64,000 nucleotides of DNA from Sciurus carolinensis. Taxonomy: Eukaryota > Chordata > Mammalia > Rodentia > Sciuridae. The DNA lies in contig NC_062214.1 of NCBI RefSeq assembly GCF_902686445.1, positions 53,293,177 through 53,357,176 on the forward strand, in the 5' to 3' direction. Position 1 is the first letter of the stretch, and each line of letters starts with the position of its first letter. Below, one piece after another: positions 54,486-63,119 of this stretch. A program made the position numbers and the translations under genes. A model generated the notes under the pieces. That model was not told where the DNA came from. It searched no databases and saw only the letters and a program-made list of their open reading frames with translations.

Positions 54486-56603
54486 GATACTTTACCCATC
54501 TTGTATTAAGGATCCAGTGAGCCACTACTCAATAGATATTTGCTGCCAAGGTTGCTGGACTTGGGAGGAGGGACCTGTCCTGGGTCCAGATCTCACTTAG
54601 GTTTTCCTCTTTCTTCAGGTCTCCTGCTCAGTACAGGTACCAGCTGATATCCAGTCCCCAGTGTTGCTTCCAGGAATGGCAAGATGGGAGATGGTTGGGG
54701 AAAGGGATCCAGGGGCAGGGGAAGAGAATAGAATGACCAAATTTTGAGATGAGAAGACAAAGGTGGATGGAAGGGAGGTCCTATTAGCTGGAAACTGAGG
54801 GGTTCTCGGGTAGCTCAAGGCCAGGATAATCTGGGATGTCCAGGCCTCTGGAGTGTCGGTGGGGCGGGGGGTGCAAATGTGGGGCAAAGAAGACATTCTG
54901 CCTAGAGTCCAGTTCCAAATCAGGTCTTCCTGAACCGTGGGCTCAGGTGCCATCTATGATCAGTGGAATGATCCAGCTCCTCTTCAACCAGGTCTGTGCA
55001 AACACCCTGAAGACTATTCCCTTTCTCCCCCCAGGCAGTGACTGGGGCATCTACCACCATTCAGTTCTTCCTCTCAGAAGCTTTCCTGGGTCAGCACTTT
55101 GAAGCTGTGGAGTTGGAACAAGGTGATCCTGAGCCTGGAGACCTCTTCCTGTTTAGGCTGCGGTCCCCAACTGGACGCTGGTGTGGGGCCCATGTGGGTG
55201 TATACTGTGGCCATGGAGAAATCATTCACTTTGAGGGTGAGTGCCTCCAGTTGAAATTAAGGCTCAAGTGTGCAAAGAGAGGTTGCCCCATTCAAGCATA
55301 CCCCACCAGTGGGTGGGCTACATGAAAATGCAGGCTGTGGTCCTGGGCTGGTGGTACGGGTCTCTGAAGATAGGGGATTGGGCAGTCAGCATATGGGGCC
55401 CAGGGACACCAGATCCAAGGAAATACAAGTGTGGGGGCCACAAGGTATCAAAGATGGTTCTGATGTGTACCTGGCCTGCAATCCCTATAGGCAAGAAACC
55501 TGGCAGTTGTGGGCCACATAGGTTTCTGGGCTCCTGGGAAGGAGTTGTATGCAAACAGGGGCAGGGCCCAATGCTGCGCTCCCGCTCCCTCTGGCGAGTG
55601 CTGCGAAGGCGAGGTGGCATTAACCGCACATTGCTGGAGCTCCGTGTGCGCGAAGCTATGGACACAGACCCACCTCCCTATCATCCCACACGCAACAACT
55701 GTGTGCACTTTGCACTGCACCTGCTCGGCTTGGACAGGAACCCCAACTCGGTGAGCACAACCCAGCTACTCATGTAGAATCCCCCTCCAGCTTCAGGACC
55801 TGCTAACAGCCTTACCAACTGCTCTGGCAAAATTCAGGCCCTCCCCCTCTCTACTCCACTGAGGCCTCATTCCTCCAAACTCAAGATCTGCTTTACTCTG
55901 GCAGGTCCAAAACCCTCAGAACCAAATAGGCCAAGCTAGTTGTTAAAGTTCCAGGCTGAGGCTGGGATTGTGGCTCAGTGGTAGAGTGCTTGCCTAGCAT
56001 GAGTGAGGCACTGGGTTGGATCCCCAGCATTGCATTAAAAAATAATAATAATAAAATAAAAAATAAAGTCCTAGGCTCTTTGAAACCCTTTTGTGCCCAT
56101 TCCAAGTAGGCCCCAGGCCCCAACCCACAGATCCTGGCCACATGTATTTACTTTAGCCTATCAACCTCCAAGTCAGGTCCAATTTCCATCCTAGTCCTGG
56201 TCAAGCCCCTGTTATTCTCATTCCTGCAATAAAACCTTTCTACTGAGCTAAGCTCCACCTTTCTGAGCCCCATTCATTTCCAACCAGGCCAACCAATTCT
56301 GGCCTGGGAGACTTCAGACTCAGCTCTTAGGAACTCTCCCACTCTCCAAGCCCAGCCAAGAAACTTCAGTCACCCAACCTGATGCTCAACTAGATCCAAT
56401 CCCTTTCCCAAGCCTGGTTCACTACTTTCCCTCCGATCCAGACCTTCCTTGCTTGGCCCTTGGGGTATTTCAGACCTTGGGAACTAGAGGCATCATATCA
56501 TCCAGGAGTCCTGGCAATTGCACCAGACCCTAAACTGGTCTCTTCCATTTTCCTTTATTTTTAGGCATTGGTGGACCTGGAGCTAACCATGGGTGAGGCA
56601 TGA
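51670..56603 (+). CDS. LRAT/PLAAT-superfamily gene, four coding exons, intact 191-residue product
   Basis: Exons 51670-51744, 55035-55236, 55491-55750 and 56565-56603 join in phase (0, 1, 0) into a 576-base frame with stop. The fold signature is PGDLF at residues 59-63 (PLAATs start PGDLIE), a first His at 78 in GAHVGVYCG, a second His at 90 in EIIHFE and Cys 163 in NNCVHFA (family NCEHFV). His-His spacing is 12, as in PLAAT3, and His78-Cys163 is 85 against about 90. Family members form an acyl-thioester on the Cys and act as phospholipase A or N/O-acyltransferase on phospholipids. It differs from PLAATs in a longer N-terminus (about 58 residues before PGD), Glu replaced by Val after the Cys, and no hydrophobic C-terminal anchor. 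It ends 0.8 kb before AP3B2 on the same strand. Catalysis is inferred, substrate unknown. Confidence 0.82.
51745..52425. other. Intron 1 of the LRAT/PLAAT-like gene, first part
   Basis: GC-rich unique-looking sequence. A poly(A) run lies at 51827-51843. Overlapping open frames on both strands (for example 51987-52319 minus, 52048-52267 plus) have no flanking splice logic or family match. Confidence 0.4.
52430..52628 (+). repeat. MIR SINE
   Basis: Good MIR match: 'acagtggttaaggacacaga', 'atcctgattctgccactttc', 'cttcagtttcctcatatata' and 'tctggcaataaatgctatta'. Intronic. Confidence 0.9.
53030..53165 (-). repeat. MIR SINE fragment, antisense
   Basis: 'ccagttcacagatgaggaag', 'gaggtccagagagaggaagt' and a degraded 'gtactaggtttcagtcacag' follow reversed MIR order. 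Confidence 0.75.
53166..54160. other. Intron 1, middle part
   Basis: One striking acceptor/donor pair ('ttttgtttttctccctag' then 18 bases then 'gtaact', about 53305-53324) could be a micro-exon, but it is not needed to keep the frame and I do not call it. Otherwise no features. Confidence 0.35.
54162..54232 (+). repeat. MIR fragment
   Basis: 'gttagctgtgtgcactctgg' and 'cctcagtttctttatcctaa' match the MIR core. Confidence 0.65.
54237..54423 (+). repeat. B1-ID composite SINE
   Basis: 'tggtggtgtaacctgtaatc', 'gagaccctgtctcaaaatat', 'ggggatgtaactcagtggca' and 'tggatttgatccccagcaac'. Its tail has become a CA microsatellite. Confidence 0.94.
54424..54483 (+). repeat. (CA)n microsatellite
   Basis: About 60 bases of nearly pure CA with one CG interruption, grown from the tail of the preceding SINE. 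Confidence 0.97.
54484..55034. other. Intron 1, last part
   Basis: Contains splice-like motifs around 54618-54636 and 54945-54992, but neither segment improves the frame. The acceptor used in the model is 'ctttctccccccag' at 55021-55034. Confidence 0.4.
55035..55236 (+). CDS. LRAT/PLAAT-like gene, exon 2 (PGD motif and both catalytic histidines)
   Basis: Acceptor 'ctttctccccccag' and donor GGTGAGTG. Encodes residues 26-92 plus one base of codon 93. Carries the PGDLFLFRL strand, a WCGAHVGVY motif with the first His and EIIHFE with the second. A weaker internal acceptor (55066-55078) could shorten the N-terminal part. The 202-base exon is the clearest coding exon of the gene. Confidence 0.87.
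55491..55750 (+). CDS. LRAT/PLAAT-like gene, exon 3 (catalytic cysteine)
   Basis: Acceptor 'cctgcaatccctatag', donor TCG|GTGAGC. Completes Gly93 and encodes residues 94-179, including an Arg-rich segment (RSRSLWRVLRRR, 122-133) and the active-site block YHPTRNNCVHFALHLLGL with Cys163. The intron before it is only 254 bases. The frame stays open through that intron's second half, which fits but does not prove the acceptor. Confidence 0.85.
55955..56062 (+). repeat. ID SINE in intron 3
   Basis: 'gctgggattgtggctcagtg' to 'gggttggatccccagcattg' and an AAT-rich tail. Confidence 0.94.
56565..56603 (+). CDS. LRAT/PLAAT-like gene, last exon
   Basis: Acceptor 'tcctttatttttag'. Encodes ALVDLELTMGEA and stop TGA, in phase with exon 3. 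PLAATs usually end in a hydrophobic membrane anchor; this acidic tail does not, so the product should be soluble or peripherally bound. A 3' UTR of about 60 bases follows. Confidence 0.75.
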   Translation, partial: ALVDLELTMGEA

Positions 56604-56647
56604 CCTTGTGCCCTCCTGGATGGCCAGAGGGGGTTTCAGAAAGGGTC

Positions 56648-56653
56648 ATTAAA
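56648..56653 (+). terminator. Poly(A) signal ATTAAA of the LRAT/PLAAT-like gene
   Basis: ATTAAA lies 44 bases after the stop codon and is followed by a T/G-rich element ('gttcgttgtcctttctggtt', 56681-56700), the usual arrangement for cleavage and polyadenylation. Confidence 0.75.
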
Positions 56654-56659
56654 GTATTT

Positions 56660-57135
56660 CCCAAAGCTTAATTAGAGAGTTCGTTGTCCTTTCTGGTTCG
56701 TCTCCCACCTGTCTGCCGAAAGCCCACTAAGCGTTCCTTGGTGCTTGCCCATAAATTCCACCTCTTCCAAGAAGCTACTCAGCTTCCCACTTAAAAGGGA
56801 AGACGCCATCAGAGAACCCCAGGTTTTCTACAAAAGACAGGACAGGAAAGGAAGCATTCTTAGGTCTCTGTTGCTGGTCTTCTGTGCAGTGCTTCCTTCC
56901 CCTCTAGGCCTGGGAGTACTGCCTTCCTTTCAACCCCTTTGCCCTTTCCCTCCATTTCAGGGTTGTGTGGAACCCCTAGAGGTCGTTCCGTCGAGGCCGG
57001 ATGATCAGGGATGGGTGAGGACGTTGTGCACTCTTCCACCCTCAGAAGGGTGTTCCATCATCAAAGTCACAGACTCACACGCCCCAAGATGTGGAGGTGC
57101 TTCAGGTCCCTTTAAAGGGCTGGAACTAGCCTTCC
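56660..57135. other. Short intergenic space before AP3B2
   Basis: Unique-looking sequence. The plus-strand open frame at 56745-57146 lacks splice or family support. Confidence 0.4.
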
Positions 57136-57423
57136 AGGAAGGGTGATTTCCGCGGGATTGGGGCGGGGCAGACGCTGCAGCCCCTCCTCACCCGCCCCCT
57201 AGCTGACACGCCCTGAGCTCCGCAGGCGCTGGTGCCTTTAAGAACCTCCGAGCGCGGCCCGGAGTGATAAATCCGAGCGCAGCCTCCACTGTTGCAGATT
57301 GCAGTTCTGCAGAGCCGGGGCTGCGCTGCCGATTCCGCCTAGGTCTTGCGCCCCCTTCCACGACCCCCGCCGGACTCCGGCCGTGCGGCCTCCTCCCCAG
57401 CGAAGCCTTCTCCCAGCTGCCCT

Positions 57424-57536
57424 ATGTCGACCGCCCCTGCCTACAGTGAAGACAAGGGCGGCTCCGCTGGCCCTGGGGAACCTGAGTATGGCCACGACCC
57501 GGCGAGCGGCGGCATCTTCTCCTCCGACTACAAGCG
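57424..57536 (+). CDS. AP3B2: AP3B2 coding exon 1 (AP-3 complex subunit beta-2)
   Basis: Starts [20 protein letters not shown] and continues through [17 protein letters not shown] plus the first two bases of an Arg codon, then the donor GTGAGG. It matches the human AP3B2 N-terminus I remember except for a Thr in place of Ala at position 3. AP3B2 is the neuron-specific large beta subunit of the AP-3 adaptor, which sorts cargo from endosomes into synaptic vesicles and related organelles. This exon is the disordered leader before the adaptin trunk, which begins in the next exon (HDDLKEML...), not in this window. The exon ends in phase 2. A CpG island and a REST-like element surround it. Confidence 0.95.
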
Positions 57537-57577
57537 GTGAGGGAGCCGGCCGCGAGGGCTGGGACTTGGCGGATGTC

Positions 57578-57598
57578 GCGGGCACCATGGACAGCGCC
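57578..57598 (+). promoter_or_regulatory. REST/NRSF (RE1)-like silencer element in AP3B2 intron 1
   Basis: GCACCATGGACAGCGCC (57582-57598) matches the RE1 consensus core GCACCNNGGACAGCGCC at every specified base; only the four leftmost positions differ. It lies 41 bases after exon 1. REST represses neuronal genes outside neurons, which suits brain-specific AP3B2. The assignment is by motif only. Confidence 0.75.
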
Positions 57599-57745
57599 CG
57601 GGCCCGCCCGCCGCGGCGGAGCCGACCGGAAGCCCGCCCAGCCCCCTCCCGCCGCGGCCCGGGGCCCCAGCGCCGCCACTCAATCCCGAGGGACCCACCT
57701 GGACCCGGACCCGGGGTGGGAGTCTAGGCTGATGGGGTTTGGGCT

Positions 57746-58265
57746 AGCCAGCTCGGTTTCGGGAGGACAAGCCGTCCGTCCGGTCCCAGGTCCACTGGTT
57801 TCAACCCAGGTTTATAGGTGCCCAGCCTTTTTCGCGCAGGGCGGGTTGGCTCCAAAACAAAAACAAAAATTTATTTTTTAAAAAGTGGGGGAGGGGTCTG
57901 AGCCGGTGAACTTGAGTTTGAGCCTGGGGCCTCTCCAGGAAGGTGGGTCCAGAACGTAGACGCAGAAATTCCCAGGCCTGGCTCCTCCTACAAATCCATT
58001 TCCTCTTGTTCTGGCCCCCATCTGCCCTCTGGCACATACACCTTTGCAGCGCACATTGCCCTTACAGTTCAACCCTACCTTAACTTCCCCCCACTTTTGA
58101 CACGTTCGTTCATTTGTTTATTCGTAAATTCTGCAACAAGCATGCATTAAAGGTCTATCATGTGGAGTCCTATGCTAGTCACTGAATACAGATGTGAACA
58201 CGGAAAGTCCTTTTCCTCAGAGGGAGGCACAGATGAAGCAGTCTGACTATTTAGTATAAAGAGGG
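57746..58265. other. AP3B2 intron 1, first part
   Basis: No further exon. About 58100-58215 has an old-repeat pattern ('acaagcatgcattaaaggtc', 'gctagtcactgaatacagat') like a common L2/MER 3' motif. Confidence 0.4.
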
Positions 58266-58267
58266 CT

Positions 58268-58455
58268 GTGGACTGGTTATGGTAGTGAACACCTGTAATC
58301 CCAGCAACTGGAGAGGCTAAGGCAGGAGTATCACAAGTTGGAGGACAGCCAGGGCAATTTAGCAAGAAACTGTCTCATTAACAAATTAAAAGGGCTGGAC
58401 ATGTAGCTCAGTGGTAAAACATCCCTGGGTTGGGTCCCCAGTACTGCAAAAAGTG
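58268..58455 (+). repeat. B1-ID composite SINE
   Basis: 'gttatggtagtgaacacctg', 'ggacatgtagctcagtggta' and 'gggttgggtccccagtactg'. Confidence 0.92.
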
Positions 58456-59218
58456 GGGAACCATGGGAGAGAGTGGAGAGCCAAGATTGAAATGTTGAGG
58501 AATTAAGTCAATCCAGGTTTAAGTTTTGTATGTTCTAGTACAGTGTGACCAGAAATGAGGGTAGGGAGGACTACTTAAGGGTTCTAAGAATGTATCATCA
58601 TCAGGTTTGTATTTTCAAAAGCTCACAGGATGAACTGTGGAGAAAAAATTGGAGGGTTTGTTCAACTGAGCAAGAAATAAGTAATGGGGGTGTTGACGTT
58701 GACAGGCAGGGCATGCTGGTGGTCTAGAAAGGAAGGACAAAGAACAAAGAATTTAAGGATTTCAGAGAAGAGCAAACCTGACTTGGATGTGGGTAGTAGG
58801 GGTAAGAGGAAGTGGCTGGAAGCAGTTAAGGATGATACTCAGGTTACTAATTCCTGTAACTGAATAGATGGTGGCGTGATTCAGTGTAATTATAAATAAA
58901 GATGATGTTACAAAAAAAAATTTGTGGAAGTGTTGAGCCCAACTTTGAACATGCTATGATTTTAGACTCTGAGTGATGTTCAGATAGCTGGATATTAGGA
59001 TTTGGGATTCTAGGAGAGAGACAAGGACATTGTTAACATCTATATGTTAATTAAGGACACAGAAGGCAGTGAAAATAATCAGGGAAAGGGTGTAAGTTCA
59101 GATCAGGCACAAGTCTGAACCCTAAAGACACTAAGTTAGGGCAAGAGAGAGCTAAGGGAGTGTTTCAAGGTACCTGAGAAGAAGTGGACCAAAAGGCAGG
59201 AAGAAAACAAAATGCAAT
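58456..59218. other. AP3B2 intron 1, unassigned
   Basis: No repeat family or exon recognised. Confidence 0.35.
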
Positions 59219-59326
59219 TTCTTTTTTTTTTTTTTTTTTTTTTTCTTTTTTGGGTGCTGGGGATCAAACCCAGGGCCTTGTGCTTACAAGGCAAGCACTC
59301 TACCGACTGAGCTATCTCCCCAGCCC
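59219..59326 (-). repeat. Young ID SINE
   Basis: Poly(T), 'ggtgctggggatcaaaccca' to 'gactgagctatctccccagc'. Target duplication AAAATGCAATTTC on both sides. Confidence 0.96.
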
Positions 59327-59778
59327 CAGAAAATGCAATTTCAAGGAGAAAGTAGTCAGTAGTGTCTATGCCCATTAAGGCCAAGTCAAACAAGAAGTTT
59401 GAGACTATTGGTTCACAAAGAGGTCAACTCCTTCCAGTTCCACTCCCTACCTCCTGCCCTGCGAGACCAGTTCTAGCAAAGTGAAGAGAACAGGAGTTAG
59501 ATTATTTTTCCCCAAAATTCTATTATGAATTATTTTAAACAGTCAGAAAAATTGAATGAATAAAGCAATGAATACATATATATAACCCACCTAGAATCAA
59601 CCATCATTAATGCTTGCTTTTATCTAGCCATCTCCCCATGTCTATTTTTAGTTGAAACATGTAATTTGAAGAGATCATGACCCTTCATGATATATATTCT
59701 AAACATCTAAAGCCAGGTTAGAGTGAATAAAGGAACAAATAGGAGACTAATAAATAATATACAATGGAAATTTTGCTT

Positions 59779-59779
59779 T

Positions 59780-59813
<34 letters not shown>

Positions 59814-59882
59814 TGGGGATCAAACCCAGGGCCTTGTGCTTGCAAGGCAAGCACTCCACCGACTGAGCTATCTCCCCAGCCC
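59779..59882 (-). repeat. Young ID SINE
   Basis: Poly(T) with a GT run, 'ttggggatcaaacccagggc' to 'gactgagctatctccccagc'. Target duplication TGGAAATTTTGCTTTT on both sides. Confidence 0.96.
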
Positions 59883-60780
59883 TGGAAATTTTGCTTTTAA
59901 GTAGTTTTTAAAGAAAAAAAAGAAAGAGTTGACTGGAGGGGATTATCAGTTCAAGTAATTTAGTTTTTGGCAGGTATTTTTGTTTGTTTGTTATTAGGGT
60001 AAGGATCCTAGAAAAGAATTTGAGTGTTGATGAGAAGTAACCAGTAGCAAGGGAAAGACTGTAGGGAATGAAGTAGCCTCCTCCTTGATGGGAAGGGACT
60101 AGATTGGGTACAAGGAGGATCAGCTCTGCCCAGAGGGAAAAGGGAGAGAAGACTATAGATGCAGATGTGTGTGAGTCTGGGGCAGGGAACTGCAGGCAAT
60201 TTCATCTGAAGACTTTCTGGGAGAAGCAGACAATACAGCTATGAGAGGCTGGGCTGAGGGCCAGGACTTGGTGGTCCTAGGGATTTGAAATATGGTGAAT
60301 AAAGCAGGGTGGGGCAGTGGAGGGCAGTGAAGGGCAGTGGGACTGGAGTGCCAAAGATGAGTGAGAGAGCAGTAGGAGAAAGGGACCCTGGACTTGGGAG
60401 GAAGGAAGCAGAGATCAGAGAAGGCTAATGGGAAGGAAGACCTCAAGGCACTGACTCTGGAAAGGCAGGTGAAGATCAAGAGGCTTGGGAGAAGGATCAT
60501 ACACGCAAGATTTCTGGGGAGAAGCAGTTCTCAGGAAACTAAGGTCCAGCTGGGGCTGTGGAATTGGAGGTGAAGAAAGCATCCCTTGCCTCTGTCTGCA
60601 TCACCTCCCCTGAGGGAAGTTCCTGGCCCAGAGATTGGGGTAGACTTTGTCCACAGGCCCTGCCCTTCTGTCCCTTCTGAGACCTTGTCTCTAGGTAGGG
60701 AAGAGGAAACCAGAACCTCCCTCCTGGCCAGTGTCTGGTTACTTTGAGGGGCGGGCCTCCTGTTGACAGTGACAGGAAGC
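59883..60780. other. AP3B2 intron 1, unassigned
   Basis: Purine-rich from 60020 to 60540, with no repeat family recognised. Minus-strand frames here (60008-60500) are pyrimidine-coded chance frames. Confidence 0.35.
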
Positions 60781-60831
60781 TGTAGCTCACTGACCAGCTC
60801 AGCCCTATCCTGGAGCAGGACTTGATGCCCT

Positions 60832-61079
60832 ATGCAGCGATTCCTGCAGCTCCCGGGGGCCGTGGTGAGGCCAGGGGCCAGAGGTACCTGTGGGGCAGAT
60901 CAGGAGGCTGCCAGCCCTGTGCTGGCCCCTGAAGGTGGACCCCCACCCTGGTACCAGGCCCTGCAGCCTGAGGAACTTCGGTGGCTTCAGGCCCCAGAGG
61001 AAGACACAACTCTAGAAGCACCCCCTGAAGGATCTTGCCCAGAGGCTGGCCAAGGTCAGAGCCAGAGCCAGCCATTAAG
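60832..61079 (+). CDS. Candidate coding first exon inside AP3B2 intron 1
   Basis: An ATG at 60832, with an in-frame TGA nine bases upstream, opens a frame that runs to the donor AAG|GTAAAG. It encodes 82 residues: MQRFLQLPGAVVRPGARGTC near the start, then a Pro/Glu-rich part with PPWYQALQPEELRWLQAPEE. The frame stops at the very codon spanning the donor, as expected if splicing is used. It ends in phase 2, the same as AP3B2 exon 1, so it could splice to AP3B2 exon 2 as an alternative start. A nested or unrelated gene is possible. I do not recognise the protein. No CpG island or TATA box is obvious. Confidence 0.45.
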
Positions 61080-61695
61080 GTAAAGAGGGACCCCCAAGAA
61101 CTCCTAACTGGACAGCCTCTTCAGGTGCAGGAAATGGACTGGCATTTAGGGTTGGGGCTCAGGGGCTGAGTGCTGGGGGGAGGCCACAGGGAATATATGG
61201 GTTGAGAGTGTGAATGGGAGGAAATAAGGAGCTAACTCCCTGGAGACTCTGAGGTAAGGAGGACCGTAAAATATTTAGAGTCGGGGTCCCACCTTGACTG
61301 TTTTTTTCCCCACAGACCTTGGTTGGAGTGGGCTCAGTAGGGCTTGGGGTCAGGATAAAGCACAGACTAAGTTTGACCAGCTCCTGCCTGGCTAGTAGAA
61401 TGGGACTTGGATGGTGAGGGGAGGCAGATGTACTGACCTCAAACACCATGTCTAACCCCCCCTGGCTGACTCCAGCCATCCCAGGAGAGTCCCTCAGGCC
61501 AGGCCAGGGGTCAAGACAGAGTGAGTACAGTGTAAGGGGATCTGACTGTGGGAGATGAATGTTTCATGGCCTTGGGGTGTTGCTGTGTATTTTTCCCTTC
61601 CTTTGCCTCTTGGAAACATAAGCTGGTAGAAGCAAGGATGAGAGAACAACCAGGACTGCCTCACCTGAGGAGGGTGCTGCTCTTTGGGTAGTGGA
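61080..61695. other. AP3B2 intron 1, unassigned
   Basis: An acceptor-like 'ctgtttttttccccacag' ends near 61315, but an in-frame continuation of the candidate exon at 60832 is not convincing. Confidence 0.35.
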
Positions 61696-61699
61696 TATT

Positions 61700-61820
61700 T
61701 TTTTTTAGTTGTGGATGGACCTTTATTTTATTTATTTATTTATATGTGGTGCTGAGGATTGAACCCAGGTTATCACACATGCCAGGCAGGTACTCTACCA
61801 CTGAGCCACAACCCCAGGCC
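61700..61820 (-). repeat. ID SINE
   Basis: 'gttgtggatggacctttatt', 'ggtgctgaggattgaaccca' and 'accactgagccacaacccca'. Confidence 0.94.
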
Positions 61821-61824
61821 TGTT

Positions 61825-62240
61825 AGTGGGTATTTGATGATCAATTCTGCTCTGCTGTCTGTTTTATACCCAGTGATTCCCTCCCTTCTCTCAATTTCCC
61901 TTTTCCTTCAGGGGCTTGGAATGTGTGCACTAGGTGTTGCCCTGGGTGTGTGCATTTGACAGGGGTCTGTGGCATTTGTGGGTATGGTGAGGACACCTGG
62001 GTGTGAGGAAGTCAGCTTTAGGAAACACCCAGAATTAAAGGAGACTGAGCAACTCCATCCACTTCCCAATAAAGGCAAATGAAGAATCACCCCAGGATGA
62101 GCCCTCAGAAGGAAGTCAGAGTAGCCTTGAGGCTGGATGTATTTGATCTTCAAAGCCTAAATTTATCATTTAAAAAAATCTCAAAAAGTGATCCACTGAC
62201 CATTTTGGTGAATGAGATGGGAGTCGCTAACTTTTGTCAA
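61825..62240. other. AP3B2 intron 1, unassigned
   Basis: Nothing recognised. Confidence 0.3.
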
Positions 62241-62254
62241 AGTTGAACTTGTAT

Positions 62255-62650
62255 TAAGTGTGACCTAATGATATGTGTGACTGTAGGGGGCATTATGGGG
62301 TGTGTGTATCTGTGTGGAGTGTGTAGGTCCATATGAGGATGTGGCAGAGCATAGAGAGATCTTGTGGTGGTAGGGTCTGTGGGGATGGTATGTATTTGTG
62401 GGTACATACATATGGAGGTTATAGGTGAGGAGTGTTTCTGTGGGAGGTGCCTGTGTTGGGTGTGTGGGTGTGTTTCTCTGAGAGTCATAGATGTGTGTTT
62501 GCAGGGGTTGTATGTATATGTTTTTATGTATGGATTGTTCGGATGTGTGTGGATTTATATCAAAGGTATAAGTATGTCCATGGCGGGGGATATGGGAGTG
62601 TCTATGGTATGTGTGTGTCATACTAGTTGCAGGTATCTGCGGGGTGTGTA
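62255..62650 (+). repeat. GT-rich low-complexity tract
   Basis: Roughly 400 bases of irregular TGTG/TGTAT/GGTGTG units, very low in C. A decayed (TG)n-type array. The His/Thr/Pro-rich minus-strand frames over it are artefacts of this composition. Confidence 0.8.
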
Positions 62651-63118
62651 AATTGACTGTGAGAAGCATATATAGAGGATCCTGGGGGGTGTAGTGGTGT
62701 GTACTTGTATGTTTGGGAAGCTGGTGACACTCCTACCCAAATCCCTCTGAATGATCTGTGGCTCTGTCCACACCCCAGCTGTTCTGAGCTTGACACCTGT
62801 GAACAACTGACAACCTGGGCTTTGTTTAGGGTTATAAGGTGGTTATCTTCTGGTCCTGGCTTGACCATGGGAAAGTAGATGTCCTCTGGTTTGGGGGGCA
62901 TTCCCCAGACTTGGGTTAATTTTAATTTAACATGAGCAGGTCTGGGTATGCTCTTCCCTCTCTTAGTACTTCTGGCCCCAATTTCTGATTTTCTGTTGTT
63001 TGTAAATGTTTCACTTCTGTGACTCACTTTGCACACACTTTGCACACATTTTTAATTTCTACCATTTATGATCCTTCTCAGGACTGTGTTCTTGCACTAG
63101 AATAAAAGCCGTGGGTTA
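62651..63118. other. AP3B2 intron 1, unassigned
   Basis: No exon or repeat recognised. Confidence 0.3.
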
Positions 63119-63119
63119 A

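Larger units (their letters stand above)
57140..57745 (+). promoter_or_regulatory. AP3B2: AP3B2 CpG-island promoter and 5' UTR
   Basis: Dense CpG from about 57140 to 57745, with GC boxes ('ggggcggggcag' near 57161, 'cccgccccctag' near 57191) and no clear TATA box apart from 'gataaatccg' near 57265. The transcript probably starts in 57240-57320. High open-frame density on both strands here is an effect of GC content, not coding. Confidence 0.85.

Noticed and set aside
55241..55490. Extending exon 3 leftward through the open frame in intron 2
   Set aside because: The donor at 55237 and acceptor at 55490 are good and give an exact phase match. The extension would insert 80 unrelated residues between the second His and the Cys region.
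57238..57881. Long frames on both strands across the AP3B2 CpG island
   Set aside because: GC-driven open frames; only the AP3B2 frame at 57424 has a known protein match and a proper donor.
62237..62669. His/Pro/Thr-rich minus-strand proteins of 83 and 134 codons
   Set aside because: Composition artefact of the GT-rich tract.
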